Of a DNA stretch of 64,000 nucleotides, positions 47,906 through 56,038 are shown piece by piece. The notes below the pieces were generated by a model. That model searched no databases, was not told the DNA's origin, and was given only the letters and a program-made list of their open reading frames with translations. Source of the stretch: Cyanobacterium sp. Dongsha4 (GTDB lineage Bacteria > Cyanobacteriota > Cyanobacteriia > Cyanobacteriales > Cyanobacteriaceae); NCBI RefSeq assembly GCF_036345015.1, contig NZ_CP084098.1, positions 1,625,326-1,689,325 on the forward strand, given 5' to 3'. How positions within the stretch are numbered: the stretch's first letter is position 1; every line of letters begins with the position of its first letter. Position numbers and translations under genes: made by a program.

Positions 47906-49693
47906 ATGAAAAAATTTTTACAGCAAACCCTTGCCAGTTTTTTAGGAAGTTTAGCCAGTTTATCATTATTAGCTTTATTAAGCTCAGGAGGATTATTCAT
48001 TCTCATTGTGGTTTTACTATCCATGAGTAGCACTCCCAAAATTGAGAATCAATCTGCCTTAGTTTTTAACTTGAATAGTCAAATTAGCGATTATCAAAGA
48101 GAAAGTGACCTTAATTCTTTATTAGGAGGAAATAATACCGAGAATTTAACCTTAAGAGATATTACTGATGCTATCAATAAAGCCGCAGAAGATAAACGAA
48201 TTTCTGTTTTATATTTAGATGGTAGTCAGGGAAATCTTGTTACAGGATATGCCAGTTTGACGGAAATAAATAATGCCCTAGAAAAATTTAAGGCTAGTGG
48301 TAAAAAGATTATTGCTTATAATGTTTCTGCAGGAGAACAAGACTACTTTATCACATCCATTGCTGATGAAATTATTTTAAATCCTATGGGCGGAATGGAA
48401 ATGAATGGTTTAGCTTCCTCTCAACTGTTTTTTGCTTCTGCTTTAGAAAAATATGGTATTGGTGTTCAAGTCGTTAGAGTTGGTAAATATAAATCAGCAG
48501 TCGAGCCTTTTATTCTTGATAATTATAGTCCAGAAAGCAAGTTACAAACTCAAGATTTAATTGATGATTTATGGAATTCTTATGTAGAAAATGTAACTAA
48601 TAATCGAGATTTAAAAGCAGGAGAAATTAATAATATTGCAGATAATAAAGGTATTTTACAAGCCTCAGAAGCTAAGAATTTAAAAATAATTGATCAAGTT
48701 AAATATGAGGATGAAATCATCAGTGAATTAAAAACCATTACTAATAGTGAGAACGAAGATAATTTTCGCAAAATATCTATTAAAGATTATATTACTGCCA
48801 ATCCTCAAGAAACTAGCAGTAGTAATCAAATTGCAATTCTTTATGTAGAAGGAACAATTGTTGATGGGGAAGGTAGAATTGGAGAAGTAGGGGGTAATCG
48901 CTATGTGGCAGAAATTAGAAAAATTAGGCAAAATGATGATATAAAAGGGGTCATTGTCAGAATTAATAGCCCCGGTGGAAGTGCGATCGCATCTGAGTTA
49001 ATTTTACGAGAATTACAGCTAACCGCCAAAGAAAAACCAGTGGTGGTATCCATGGGTGATGTTGCCGCATCGGGGGGTTATTGGATTTCTACCGCAGGGG
49101 AAAAAGTATTTGCTAGTAATAATACTATTACAGGTTCGATCGGGGTATTTGGCTTAATATTTAATATAGAAAATATAGCCCAAAATAATGGCATTAATAA
49201 TGAAGTAGTAAAAACCAATAAATTTGCCGATTTAGGTAATAGTTTTGCACCGAAAACCGACGCAGAATTAAGTGTTATTCAACAAGGAGTTGATCAAGTT
49301 TATGACTTGTTTTTAGAAAGAGTTTCTAAAGCGAGAAATCTTCCCATAGAAAAAGTTGCAGAAATCGCCCAAGGAAGAGTTTGGTCTGGACAAGCCGCCC
49401 AAAAAATTGGTTTAATAGACGAAATTGGAGGTTTAGATAAATCTTTAGAATATTTAAACGAAAAGCTAGAATTAAATAACAATTATCAGCTTATAAGTTA
49501 TCCTGAAAAAAGAAGTTGGCAGGTTGAATTAATTAACCAATTAAGTGGAACAAAACTCAATTCCAATTTAACCGATAAAGAAACTATGCTGAAAATGATT
49601 TGGGAAGAAAATACAGAATTACAATTAAGAGAAATTTTAAGAAATCCCCATCAAATTTATAGCATTCTCCCCTATAAATTAAACATAAAATAA
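47906..49693 (+). CDS. sppA: Signal peptide peptidase SppA, 67K type
   Basis: The 595-residue membrane-anchored serine protease has an N-terminal anchor (about 14-40) and tandem crotonase-like halves. Catalytic residues fit the long type: a lysine in RVGKYKSAVEPF and a serine in GDVAASGGYWIST. It degrades cleaved signal peptides; cyanobacterial SppA also affects phycobilisome breakdown. No truncation is seen. Confidence 0.92.
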   Translation: MKKFLQQTLASFLGSLASLSLLALLSSGGLFILIVVLLSMSSTPKIENQSALVFNLNSQISDYQRESDLNSLLGGNNTENLTLRDITDAINKAAEDKRISVLYLDGSQGNLVTGYASLTEINNALEKFKASGKKIIAYNVSAGEQDYFITSIADEIILNPMGGMEMNGLASSQLFFASALEKYGIGVQVVRVGKYKSAVEPFILDNYSPESKLQTQDLIDDLWNSYVENVTNNRDLKAGEINNIADNKGILQASEAKNLKIIDQVKYEDEIISELKTITNSENEDNFRKISIKDYITANPQETSSSNQIAILYVEGTIVDGEGRIGEVGGNRYVAEIRKIRQNDDIKGVIVRINSPGGSAIASELILRELQLTAKEKPVVVSMGDVAASGGYWISTAGEKVFASNNTITGSIGVFGLIFNIENIAQNNGINNEVVKTNKFADLGNSFAPKTDAELSVIQQGVDQVYDLFLERVSKARNLPIEKVAEIAQGRVWSGQAAQKIGLIDEIGGLDKSLEYLNEKLELNNNYQLISYPEKRSWQVELINQLSGTKLNSNLTDKETMLKMIWEENTELQLREILRNPHQIYSILPYKLNIK

Positions 49694-49909
49694 ATAGGCT
49701 TTATGGAAAAAACCGTCTAGTTAGGTTGGGTGTCAGGTATCAGGTGTTAAATTTATGGTGAATTTGTTGTGATATTCGATTCGGTAAACCACATCTTGAT
49801 CGCCTTAAATCTTTTGTGACATCATGACCTATATAGTAGGGATAACAACTATATCCCATCAATTTTTACTGTTTATATAATTTCACTGTCACACTTAAAC
49901 TAACTGCTT

Positions 49910-51871
49910 ATGACTACTATCTTGGAAAAGGGTAATATTACAATTCATACTGAGAATATATTTCCCATCATCAAAAAATCCCTTTATACTGATCACGAAA
50001 TCTTTTTAAGAGAATTAATTTCTAACTCTGTGGATGCGATTTCTAAAGCGAAAATGGCATCTTTAGCAGGGGAATTTAGTCAAGAATTGCCTGAACCCGA
50101 AATTTCAATTACGATTGATAAGGAGAAAAAAACCCTTGCCATTAGCGATAATGGTATCGGTATGACAGTAGAAGAAGTCAAAAAATATATCAACCAAGTT
50201 GCCTTTTCTAGTGCTGAAGACTTTATTACTAAATATGGTAAAACCGCCAATGATTTAATTGGGCATTTTGGTTTGGGTTTTTATTCTGCTTTTATGGTAG
50301 CTAAACAGGTAGAAATCGACACTTTATCTTATCGTGATGGAGCGACTGCGGTACACTGGACTTGTGATGGTTCACCTGAATTTCAACTAACTGATTCTAG
50401 TCGCACAAACCCTGGTACAACCATTACCCTTACCATCATGGATGAGGAAACGGAGTATTTAGAGGAAGCAAGAATTAAAGGTTTAATCAAAAAATACTCT
50501 GATTTTGTACCTGTCGCCATTAAAATGAATGGGGAAACCGTTAACCGTCAAAAGGCTTTATGGAAAGAATCCCCTCAAAATTTGACCGATGACGACTACT
50601 TAGAATTTTATCGTTATCTCTATCCTTTTCAAGAAGATCCTTTATTATGGGTACATTTAAACACGGATTATCCATTTTTACTCAATGGTATCCTATATTT
50701 TCCCAAATTAAAACCCGATGTGGATGTCACTAAGGGGCAAATTAAGTTATTTTGTAATCAGGTATTTGTTAGTGATCATTGTGAGGAGATTATTCCAGAG
50801 TTTTTGATGCCTTTGCGTGGTGTCATTGATAGCCCTGATATTCCTTTAAATGTCTCCCGTAGTGCTTTAACTAATCATCGCACCGTTAGACGTATTGCAG
50901 ATTTTATCAGCAAAAAAATAGGCGATCGCCTCAAGTCTTTATATAATGATAACAAGGGCGAATATATCCGTTGTTGGGAAGATGTCGGCACTTTTGTTAA
51001 ATATGGTGCATTAAGAGATGATAAATTCAAGAAACAAGTAGAAGACTTAATTATTTTCCGCACTACCTACGAGGCAAATCAAGGGGAAGAAAAAGCCAAA
51101 GTTGAGGTACAATCTGGAGATGATGACGCATGGTCAGATGTTAAAACCGATGAAAGCTACCCTTACACTACCCTCAAAGAATACTTAGACAGAAATAAAG
51201 CCAAACACGAAAATCGAGTCTTCTACACAACTAACGCTCAAACCCAAAGCACCTATATTGATTTGTATAAAAATCAAGGGATTGAAGTGTTATACATGGA
51301 TTCTTTCATCGATAATAACTACTTTATTCCCTTCCTTGAGAGAGAATACACCGATGTTAAATTTTCCCGTGTTGACTCGGAATTAGACTCTAACTTGGTA
51401 GAAGAAGATAAAGCAGGAGAAATCGTCAATCCTCAAACCAATAAAACCCGTGGGGATGAAATCAAGGAAATATTCGAGAAGGCAATTAATAAGCCAAAGG
51501 TGAATGTCAAAACCCAGTCATTGAAGGCGGAAAAACAGGAAGAAACTCCCCCCGCAATGGTGTTGTTACCTGAAGCTATGCGTCGTTTCCAAGAGATGAC
51601 GGCAATGATGCAACAGACGGAAATGAAGTTTCCTGATGAACATATGTTAGTAATTAACATTTCACATCCTTTAATTGAAAATATCTATCAACTCAGCAAA
51701 TCCTCAATTATTCAGGCAGGAGGAGAATCTTCTAATCAGGAAATGGTTAACCTCATGTGTCAATATGTCTATGATTTAGCTTTGATGGCACAACGGGCAT
51801 TTGACGCACAGGGTATGACAGACTTCGTGGCGCGATCGAACCAAGTGTTAACGAAACTTACCAAGCGCTAA
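49910..51871 (+). CDS. htpG: Hsp90 chaperone HtpG
   Basis: The 653-residue chaperone has the GHKL ATPase N-domain (LRELISNSVDAISKAK, SDNGIGMTVEEV, GHFGLGFYSAFMVA), middle and C-terminal dimerisation domains. Cyanobacterial HtpG stabilises phycobilisome assembly under heat. The 3' end and terminator are duplicated downstream at 52512-52655. The gene itself is intact. Confidence 0.97.
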   Translation: MTTILEKGNITIHTENIFPIIKKSLYTDHEIFLRELISNSVDAISKAKMASLAGEFSQELPEPEISITIDKEKKTLAISDNGIGMTVEEVKKYINQVAFSSAEDFITKYGKTANDLIGHFGLGFYSAFMVAKQVEIDTLSYRDGATAVHWTCDGSPEFQLTDSSRTNPGTTITLTIMDEETEYLEEARIKGLIKKYSDFVPVAIKMNGETVNRQKALWKESPQNLTDDDYLEFYRYLYPFQEDPLLWVHLNTDYPFLLNGILYFPKLKPDVDVTKGQIKLFCNQVFVSDHCEEIIPEFLMPLRGVIDSPDIPLNVSRSALTNHRTVRRIADFISKKIGDRLKSLYNDNKGEYIRCWEDVGTFVKYGALRDDKFKKQVEDLIIFRTTYEANQGEEKAKVEVQSGDDDAWSDVKTDESYPYTTLKEYLDRNKAKHENRVFYTTNAQTQSTYIDLYKNQGIEVLYMDSFIDNNYFIPFLEREYTDVKFSRVDSELDSNLVEEDKAGEIVNPQTNKTRGDEIKEIFEKAINKPKVNVKTQSLKAEKQEETPPAMVLLPEAMRRFQEMTAMMQQTEMKFPDEHMLVINISHPLIENIYQLSKSSIIQAGGESSNQEMVNLMCQYVYDLALMAQRAFDAQGMTDFVARSNQVLTKLTKR

Positions 51872-51879
51872 AATTATAG

Positions 51880-51903
51880 GGTGGGCTAATACCCACCTTT
51901 TTT
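51880..51903 (+). terminator. htpG terminator
   Basis: GGTGGG, a CTAATA loop and CCCACC form a perfect 6-bp stem followed by six T. A mutated copy (GGTGAG arm) lies at 52602-52625 in the duplicated segment. Confidence 0.85.
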
Positions 51904-51935
51904 GATGTAAAAATATTAAAGTTGAGATAAAATTG

Positions 51936-52220
51936 TCATTTTTTATAAATACTTCCTCGATAATCTATTTCATATATTAATAATTCACTATCTATGGAAT
52001 TTATCCTAAAAATAATCCTAATTTTTCCTATCCTTAATCTTAAATAACCTTTCCAATTACCTGTTAAAGTTTTTATATTTAATTCCTGAAAGGGAATATT
52101 ATTATCTTCATTAATTTTTTTTATTAAATATTTTAGTTTTTGTTTAATTTTTAATTGCTCTTTTTCAGATAAATTATTAATAAATTTAACCGCACTTTTA
52201 CTAAATTTTAGTTTAATCAT
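51936..52220 (-). CDS. RelE/ParE-family toxin
   Basis: The 94-residue basic protein has the RelE/ParE pattern: an N-terminal strand (MIKLKFSKSAVKFINNL), a helical hairpin with many Lys, LTGNWKGYLRLRIGKIRIIF and C-terminal Tyr/Arg residues (DYRGSIYKK). It would cleave mRNA or poison gyrase; the subtype is undecided. Its start overlaps the antitoxin's end by 8 bp. Confidence 0.82.
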   Translation of the reverse strand: MIKLKFSKSAVKFINNLSEKEQLKIKQKLKYLIKKINEDNNIPFQELNIKTLTGNWKGYLRLRIGKIRIIFRINSIDSELLIYEIDYRGSIYKK

Positions 52221-52410
52221 TTAACCAATCATTCATCTCAACAAAATTAGCCTCATTATAGTTATGGGGATGACCAAATTTTCCCTCAATTTCCTTCATT
52301 TCTTCATCATTCACAGGAGGTATCAAAGATTGTATTAAAGATAAACGTTCTTCGTGCAATACTTCCCTAATACTTTCTTTGATCATTTCTTTTAAAGTTG
52401 CTGTTTCCAT
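52213..52410 (-). CDS. Antitoxin partner of the RelE/ParE toxin
   Basis: The 65-residue acidic protein precedes and overlaps the toxin, as antitoxins do. MKEMIKESIREVLHEERLSL forms a helix, and the C-terminus is acidic and Asn-rich (HNYNEANFVEMNDWLND). No DNA-binding fold is obvious, so it is assigned by position. Confidence 0.65.
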   Translation of the reverse strand: METATLKEMIKESIREVLHEERLSLIQSLIPPVNDEEMKEIEGKFGHPHNYNEANFVEMNDWLND

Positions 52411-52511
52411 TATTCTCTCATTTTTACTTTGTTTAATACTTTAATTATAGCCACGCAAATACTTATTATGATAATGACAACGTTTAGTTTAAATTATAGA
52501 CTCGATCAGAG

Positions 52512-52655
52512 ATGGTTAACCTCATGTGTCGAGTAGATGATTGATTTTGTAGCGCGATCGAACCAAGTGTTAACTAAACTTACCAAGCGCTAAAATTATA
52601 GGGTGAGCTAATACCCACCTTTTTTGATGTAAAAATATTAAAGCTGAGATGAAAA
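52512..52655 (+). repeat. Degenerate duplicate of the htpG 3' end and terminator
   Basis: This segment repeats 51743-51933: an exact 19-nt start (atggttaacctcatgtgtc), a net 47-nt deletion, then about 100 nt from the CGCGATCG at 52553 with only a few substitutions relative to 51831 onward, running through the terminator and the AAAAATATTAAAG word to the start codon of the next antitoxin gene. As a coding remnant it is not functional. Confidence 0.9.
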
Positions 52656-52900
52656 TGAGTGCTTATTCAGAAATTTTAAAAGAAGTGCAAAAAATGCCTA
52701 TTCCCGAACAATTTAAACTTTTAAATACCTTAAAAAATTCTCTTAGTGAATATGTAGAAAATGAAGATGAAGAAATTATTTTAGCTGAAGAAATTGCTGA
52801 AAGTGAAATAGCATGGCGAGAATATATTACTGGAAAAGATAAAGGGATAAATTCACAAGATTTAAAGAAAAAACTCTTATTAACGGAAGATAATGTTTGA
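52649..52900 (+). CDS. Antitoxin-like protein of the second RelE/ParE pair
   Basis: The 83-residue acidic protein (DEEIILAEEIAESEIAWREY) precedes and overlaps the toxin by 8 bp. The ATG at 52649 or the second ATG at 52655 could start it; both lie at the end of the htpG-derived repeat. No DNA-binding motif is clear. Confidence 0.75.
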   Translation: MKMSAYSEILKEVQKMPIPEQFKLLNTLKNSLSEYVENEDEEIILAEEIAESEIAWREYITGKDKGINSQDLKKKLLLTEDNV

Positions 52901-53144
52901 CTATATTCTCCTTAAAAATGCGGAGAAATTTTTATTAAAATTGCCACAAAATGAACAAATAAGAATCATTCAAGCATTAGATAGTTTGCATAATAATGTG
53001 ACTAATCTTGATATTAAAAAGTTAAAAGGGCGTTTAGAATTTCGTTTAAGAGTGGGGAAATATCGTATTTTATTTATAGAAGATACTGATAATAATTTAT
53101 ATGTTATTACAACAATTGGTTCAAGGGGAGATGTTTATAAATGA
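52893..53144 (+). CDS. RelE/ParE-family toxin, second pair
   Basis: The 83-residue protein matches the RelE fold (YILLKNAEKFLLKLPQNEQI, LKGRLEFRLRVGKYRILFIE, IGSRGDVYK). It is related to the toxin at 51936-52220 but is not a near copy. It has catalytic-type Arg and Lys residues near the C-terminus and looks intact. Confidence 0.82.
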   Translation: MFDYILLKNAEKFLLKLPQNEQIRIIQALDSLHNNVTNLDIKKLKGRLEFRLRVGKYRILFIEDTDNNLYVITTIGSRGDVYK

Positions 53145-53160
53145 CCAAATTATAGAAAAG

Positions 53161-53427
53161 ATGAATAAACCTGAATTATTAGACGTGATCGAATTATTAG
53201 TAGATATTCCTCAATATAGTCTGAGAAAAGGAGAACAAGGCACAATAGTTGAAGATTATGAATATGCTCTCAATATTAATCATCTCATAGGTGAAGACAA
53301 AACGTATCTGTTTGAAAAATATTTGGGATACACTCAAAACAACTATGATTTTCTGAAACAACAAATAAAGAAAAAAGTTATGAAAGATTTTCCTAATGTG
53401 GATTATTTAATGAATTGTAACAAATAA
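53161..53427 (+). CDS. DUF4926/DUF6883-like hybrid small protein
   Basis: From the ATG at 53161 the protein has 88 residues. The first about 32 (LLDVIELLVDIPQYSLRKGEQGTIVED in outline) resemble DUF4926. The rest resembles the C-terminal part of DUF6883 (LNINHLIGEDKTYLFEKYLG, then an amphipathic helix). These two families are often neighbours in cyanobacterial genomes, so this could be a deletion fusion of two adjacent genes. A longer frame from 53101 overlaps the toxin gene and is less likely. It starts 16 bp after the toxin stop. Confidence 0.6.
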   Translation: MNKPELLDVIELLVDIPQYSLRKGEQGTIVEDYEYALNINHLIGEDKTYLFEKYLGYTQNNYDFLKQQIKKKVMKDFPNVDYLMNCNK

Positions 53428-53514
53428 GTAAATAGAGAGTTATTTTTTATTACTATTTTAGTATAAAATAGCTACAAGGGGAATCAGCATTTAGTGACGC
53501 TGTAAGTTAATTAT

Positions 53515-55011
53515 ATGGAAGAGGCGATCGCATCCAGATATAAAATCGTTAAAAACCTCGGCAGTGGTGGCTTTGGAGATACATTTCTCGCTCAAGATTT
53601 ACAAATGCCTTCTGCTAGACAAGTAGTTATCAAAAAACTTAAGCCTGTTCATCATCATCATATTTCTCTTGAGTTTATCGAGAAACTATTTGAGAAAGAG
53701 GCAAAGGTATTAGAAGAATTAGGAGAAAATTGTCCACAAATTCCCACTCTATACGCTTATTTTCGAGAAAATAAAGAATTTTATCTAGTTCAAGAATATA
53801 TTGAAGGTAAAAGTTTAGCGGAATTGGGAATAATTCACCCCAATCAATGCGAATCTATTTTATCATCCCTGCTTAATACTCTCAAATATGTTCATGGCAA
53901 GAATATTATTCACCGTGACATTAAACCTGAAAACATCATTCTTAGAGACAGTGACAAATTACCCGTCTTGATTGACTTTGGTGCAGTCAAAGAAAGTATG
54001 GGGGCTGTACAATTAAGCAGTGGTTCGACTGTAAGTTCAGTAATTATTGGTACAAGAGGCTTCATACCACCAGAACAAAGCGCAGGTAGGACAGTATTCA
54101 GTAGTGACCTATACGCCCTGAGTTTAACCATTATTTATAGCTTAACAGGAAAATATCCCATAGAACTACCCAATAACAACATTACGGGAGAATTGGATTG
54201 GCAAAGCTATATTCCTAATTTACCGTTAAATTTGAAAACAGTACTGGAAAAAGCCTCAAAAATTGATTTAGCTCAAAGGTATCCTACCGCCCAAGAAATG
54301 TATGAAGCCTTGCATCTCAGTCAAGGACAAACTATGGCAGTAACTCCAAATCCTATTGACTTACAAAAATCTAGTACTCCTAATCTAGCACCGACAGTCT
54401 TAATTCCCAACAGTATGGCTAGTGTGCCTCAACAGGTGTCGCAAGTTTCTCAACCCCTTATTAACCCTCAAAAAAATAATTTGCTAGTCATATTAATAAC
54501 AGCTTTATTAGTGGCTTTAGGGGTATCAGGAGGATTTTTTGTCGTTCAACAAATGAAAGAAACTCAGGCAAGATTAGAAGAAATTGAAAAAGAGAAAGAG
54601 GAAACAGAAGCAAGACTAGCTGAGGAACAGACAAAACGAGAGGAGGAAGAATTAAAACGGCAAGAGTCGGAGAAAATGAGATTAGAGGCTGAAAAGGAAA
54701 GAGCAAAAGCTGAGGAATTACGTCGTCAAGCCGAAATAAAGGCACAATCTCAACCTCAAATTCGCACAGTTGTAGTTAATCCGTCCAGTTTAACAGATGG
54801 TTCTTATGGAACAATTACGGGTAGTACAGGCTCAAAAAATATTCGTTCTGGACCGGGTACGGGTTATGCTGTAGTAGGAGAAGGATACACTGGTGAACCC
54901 ATTGAAATTTTAGATAGTGGCTATGACAATGGAGGGTATCTTTGGTATAAGATTTATCATCCTTCATCAGGGGTAACAGGGTGGATGGCAGGACAATTAG
55001 TTAATTATTAG
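53515..55011 (+). CDS. Ser/Thr kinase with extracytoplasmic SH3b domain
   Basis: The 498-residue protein has an N-terminal kinase (Lys40, HRD at 133-135, DFG at 154-156), a Pro/Ser linker, one membrane helix (322-345), a charged coiled coil (about 347-412) and a C-terminal SH3b domain (about 425-498; GSKNIRSGPGTGYAVVGEGY). SH3b domains commonly bind cell-wall material, so this could sense the wall. The next gene is a wall carboxypeptidase 16 bp downstream. Confidence 0.85.
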   Translation: MEEAIASRYKIVKNLGSGGFGDTFLAQDLQMPSARQVVIKKLKPVHHHHISLEFIEKLFEKEAKVLEELGENCPQIPTLYAYFRENKEFYLVQEYIEGKSLAELGIIHPNQCESILSSLLNTLKYVHGKNIIHRDIKPENIILRDSDKLPVLIDFGAVKESMGAVQLSSGSTVSSVIIGTRGFIPPEQSAGRTVFSSDLYALSLTIIYSLTGKYPIELPNNNITGELDWQSYIPNLPLNLKTVLEKASKIDLAQRYPTAQEMYEALHLSQGQTMAVTPNPIDLQKSSTPNLAPTVLIPNSMASVPQQVSQVSQPLINPQKNNLLVILITALLVALGVSGGFFVVQQMKETQARLEEIEKEKEETEARLAEEQTKREEEELKRQESEKMRLEAEKERAKAEELRRQAEIKAQSQPQIRTVVVNPSSLTDGSYGTITGSTGSKNIRSGPGTGYAVVGEGYTGEPIEILDSGYDNGGYLWYKIYHPSSGVTGWMAGQLVNY

Positions 55012-55027
55012 AGAAAATGGGGTATAT

Positions 55028-55996
55028 ATGAAAAAATTTTGTCAATTTTTGGAGTCTAACTTTCAAATAGTTAATTTTTTTCTCGCTTCAATTATTATAG
55101 GTGGACTTTTCGGTTTCTGGTATCTCCCTCAATCCTCTCAAAAGAGAAATACGAATATTAATAATCCTCCCTCTTCTGAAACTAAAATCACCCCCACTAA
55201 TTCTCCAGAAACGGCAACCGAATCACCTCTTACTATTGCTAATTCTCCTCGCAACAATCCAGAAATACCCGTTGATAATACTTCTGTCACCCCTTCCCCA
55301 ACTTCCAATAACTCCACTGCATCTATTACACCTCCCGCAACCGTGAATAATACTCCTATTGCTACTTCGCCCACTAATGAGCAAGAAAAGGTAAAGAATC
55401 CCATTAATAGTTCACAATCCCCCGAAATAGAGGATCAAGAATTAGTTAAGATTAATTATCTTCTTTCTTCTACTTATTTTGGTCATTTTCCCTTTCAAGA
55501 AGCCCCTCAAGCAAGATTAATGAACATGGGAAAATATTATAATCGCACAGAGTATTTAGACAGAGAAGCAGGGGAAGCATTTTTGCGGATGAAGGCGGTG
55601 GCGAAAAATCAAGGTGTTGAATTAGTTTTAATTTCAGGATTTCGCTCAATTTCTTCACAAACCCAATTATTCCAAAAACAAATCCAAAAGCGGGGTAGTA
55701 AAGAAGAAGCCGTGAAATTAAGCGCACCTCCGGGACATAGTGAACATCATACGGGTTATGCTTTAGATATAGGCGATGGGAAACAACCATCTTTTGATTT
55801 GAAAACTCAATTTCAATCTACACAGGCTTATCAGTGGTTAATTAATAATGCCCATAAATATGGCTTTGAGCTATCCTTTCCCCCAAATAACTTACAAGGG
55901 GTAAGTTTTGAGCCTTGGCATTGGCGTTTTGTTGCTTCTGATCGTGCTAATACAATTTTTGCTATGCCTAGACATTTACTTTATCAGAATAAATGA
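55028..55996 (+). CDS. VanY-type D,D- or L,D-carboxypeptidase (M15B)
   Basis: The 322-residue protein has an N-terminal membrane anchor (about 15-33), a long Pro/Thr/Ser/Asn linker (about 38-135) and an M15 peptidase domain. Metal-binding motifs are S-x-H-x2-G-x-A-x-D (SEHHTGYALD, 238-247) and EPWHWRF. It should trim peptidoglycan stem peptides in the periplasm. It is in a probable operon with the kinase-SH3b gene. Confidence 0.88.
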   Translation: MKKFCQFLESNFQIVNFFLASIIIGGLFGFWYLPQSSQKRNTNINNPPSSETKITPTNSPETATESPLTIANSPRNNPEIPVDNTSVTPSPTSNNSTASITPPATVNNTPIATSPTNEQEKVKNPINSSQSPEIEDQELVKINYLLSSTYFGHFPFQEAPQARLMNMGKYYNRTEYLDREAGEAFLRMKAVAKNQGVELVLISGFRSISSQTQLFQKQIQKRGSKEEAVKLSAPPGHSEHHTGYALDIGDGKQPSFDLKTQFQSTQAYQWLINNAHKYGFELSFPPNNLQGVSFEPWHWRFVASDRANTIFAMPRHLLYQNK

Positions 55997-56038
55997 TATT
56001 AAAGTATTATTGAGCAAAATTTTCTCGTTAAAGATCTA

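Noticed and set aside
53101-53160. Longer start for the DUF4926-like protein
   Set aside because: It would overlap the preceding toxin gene by 44 bases and begins before the family's conserved N-terminus.
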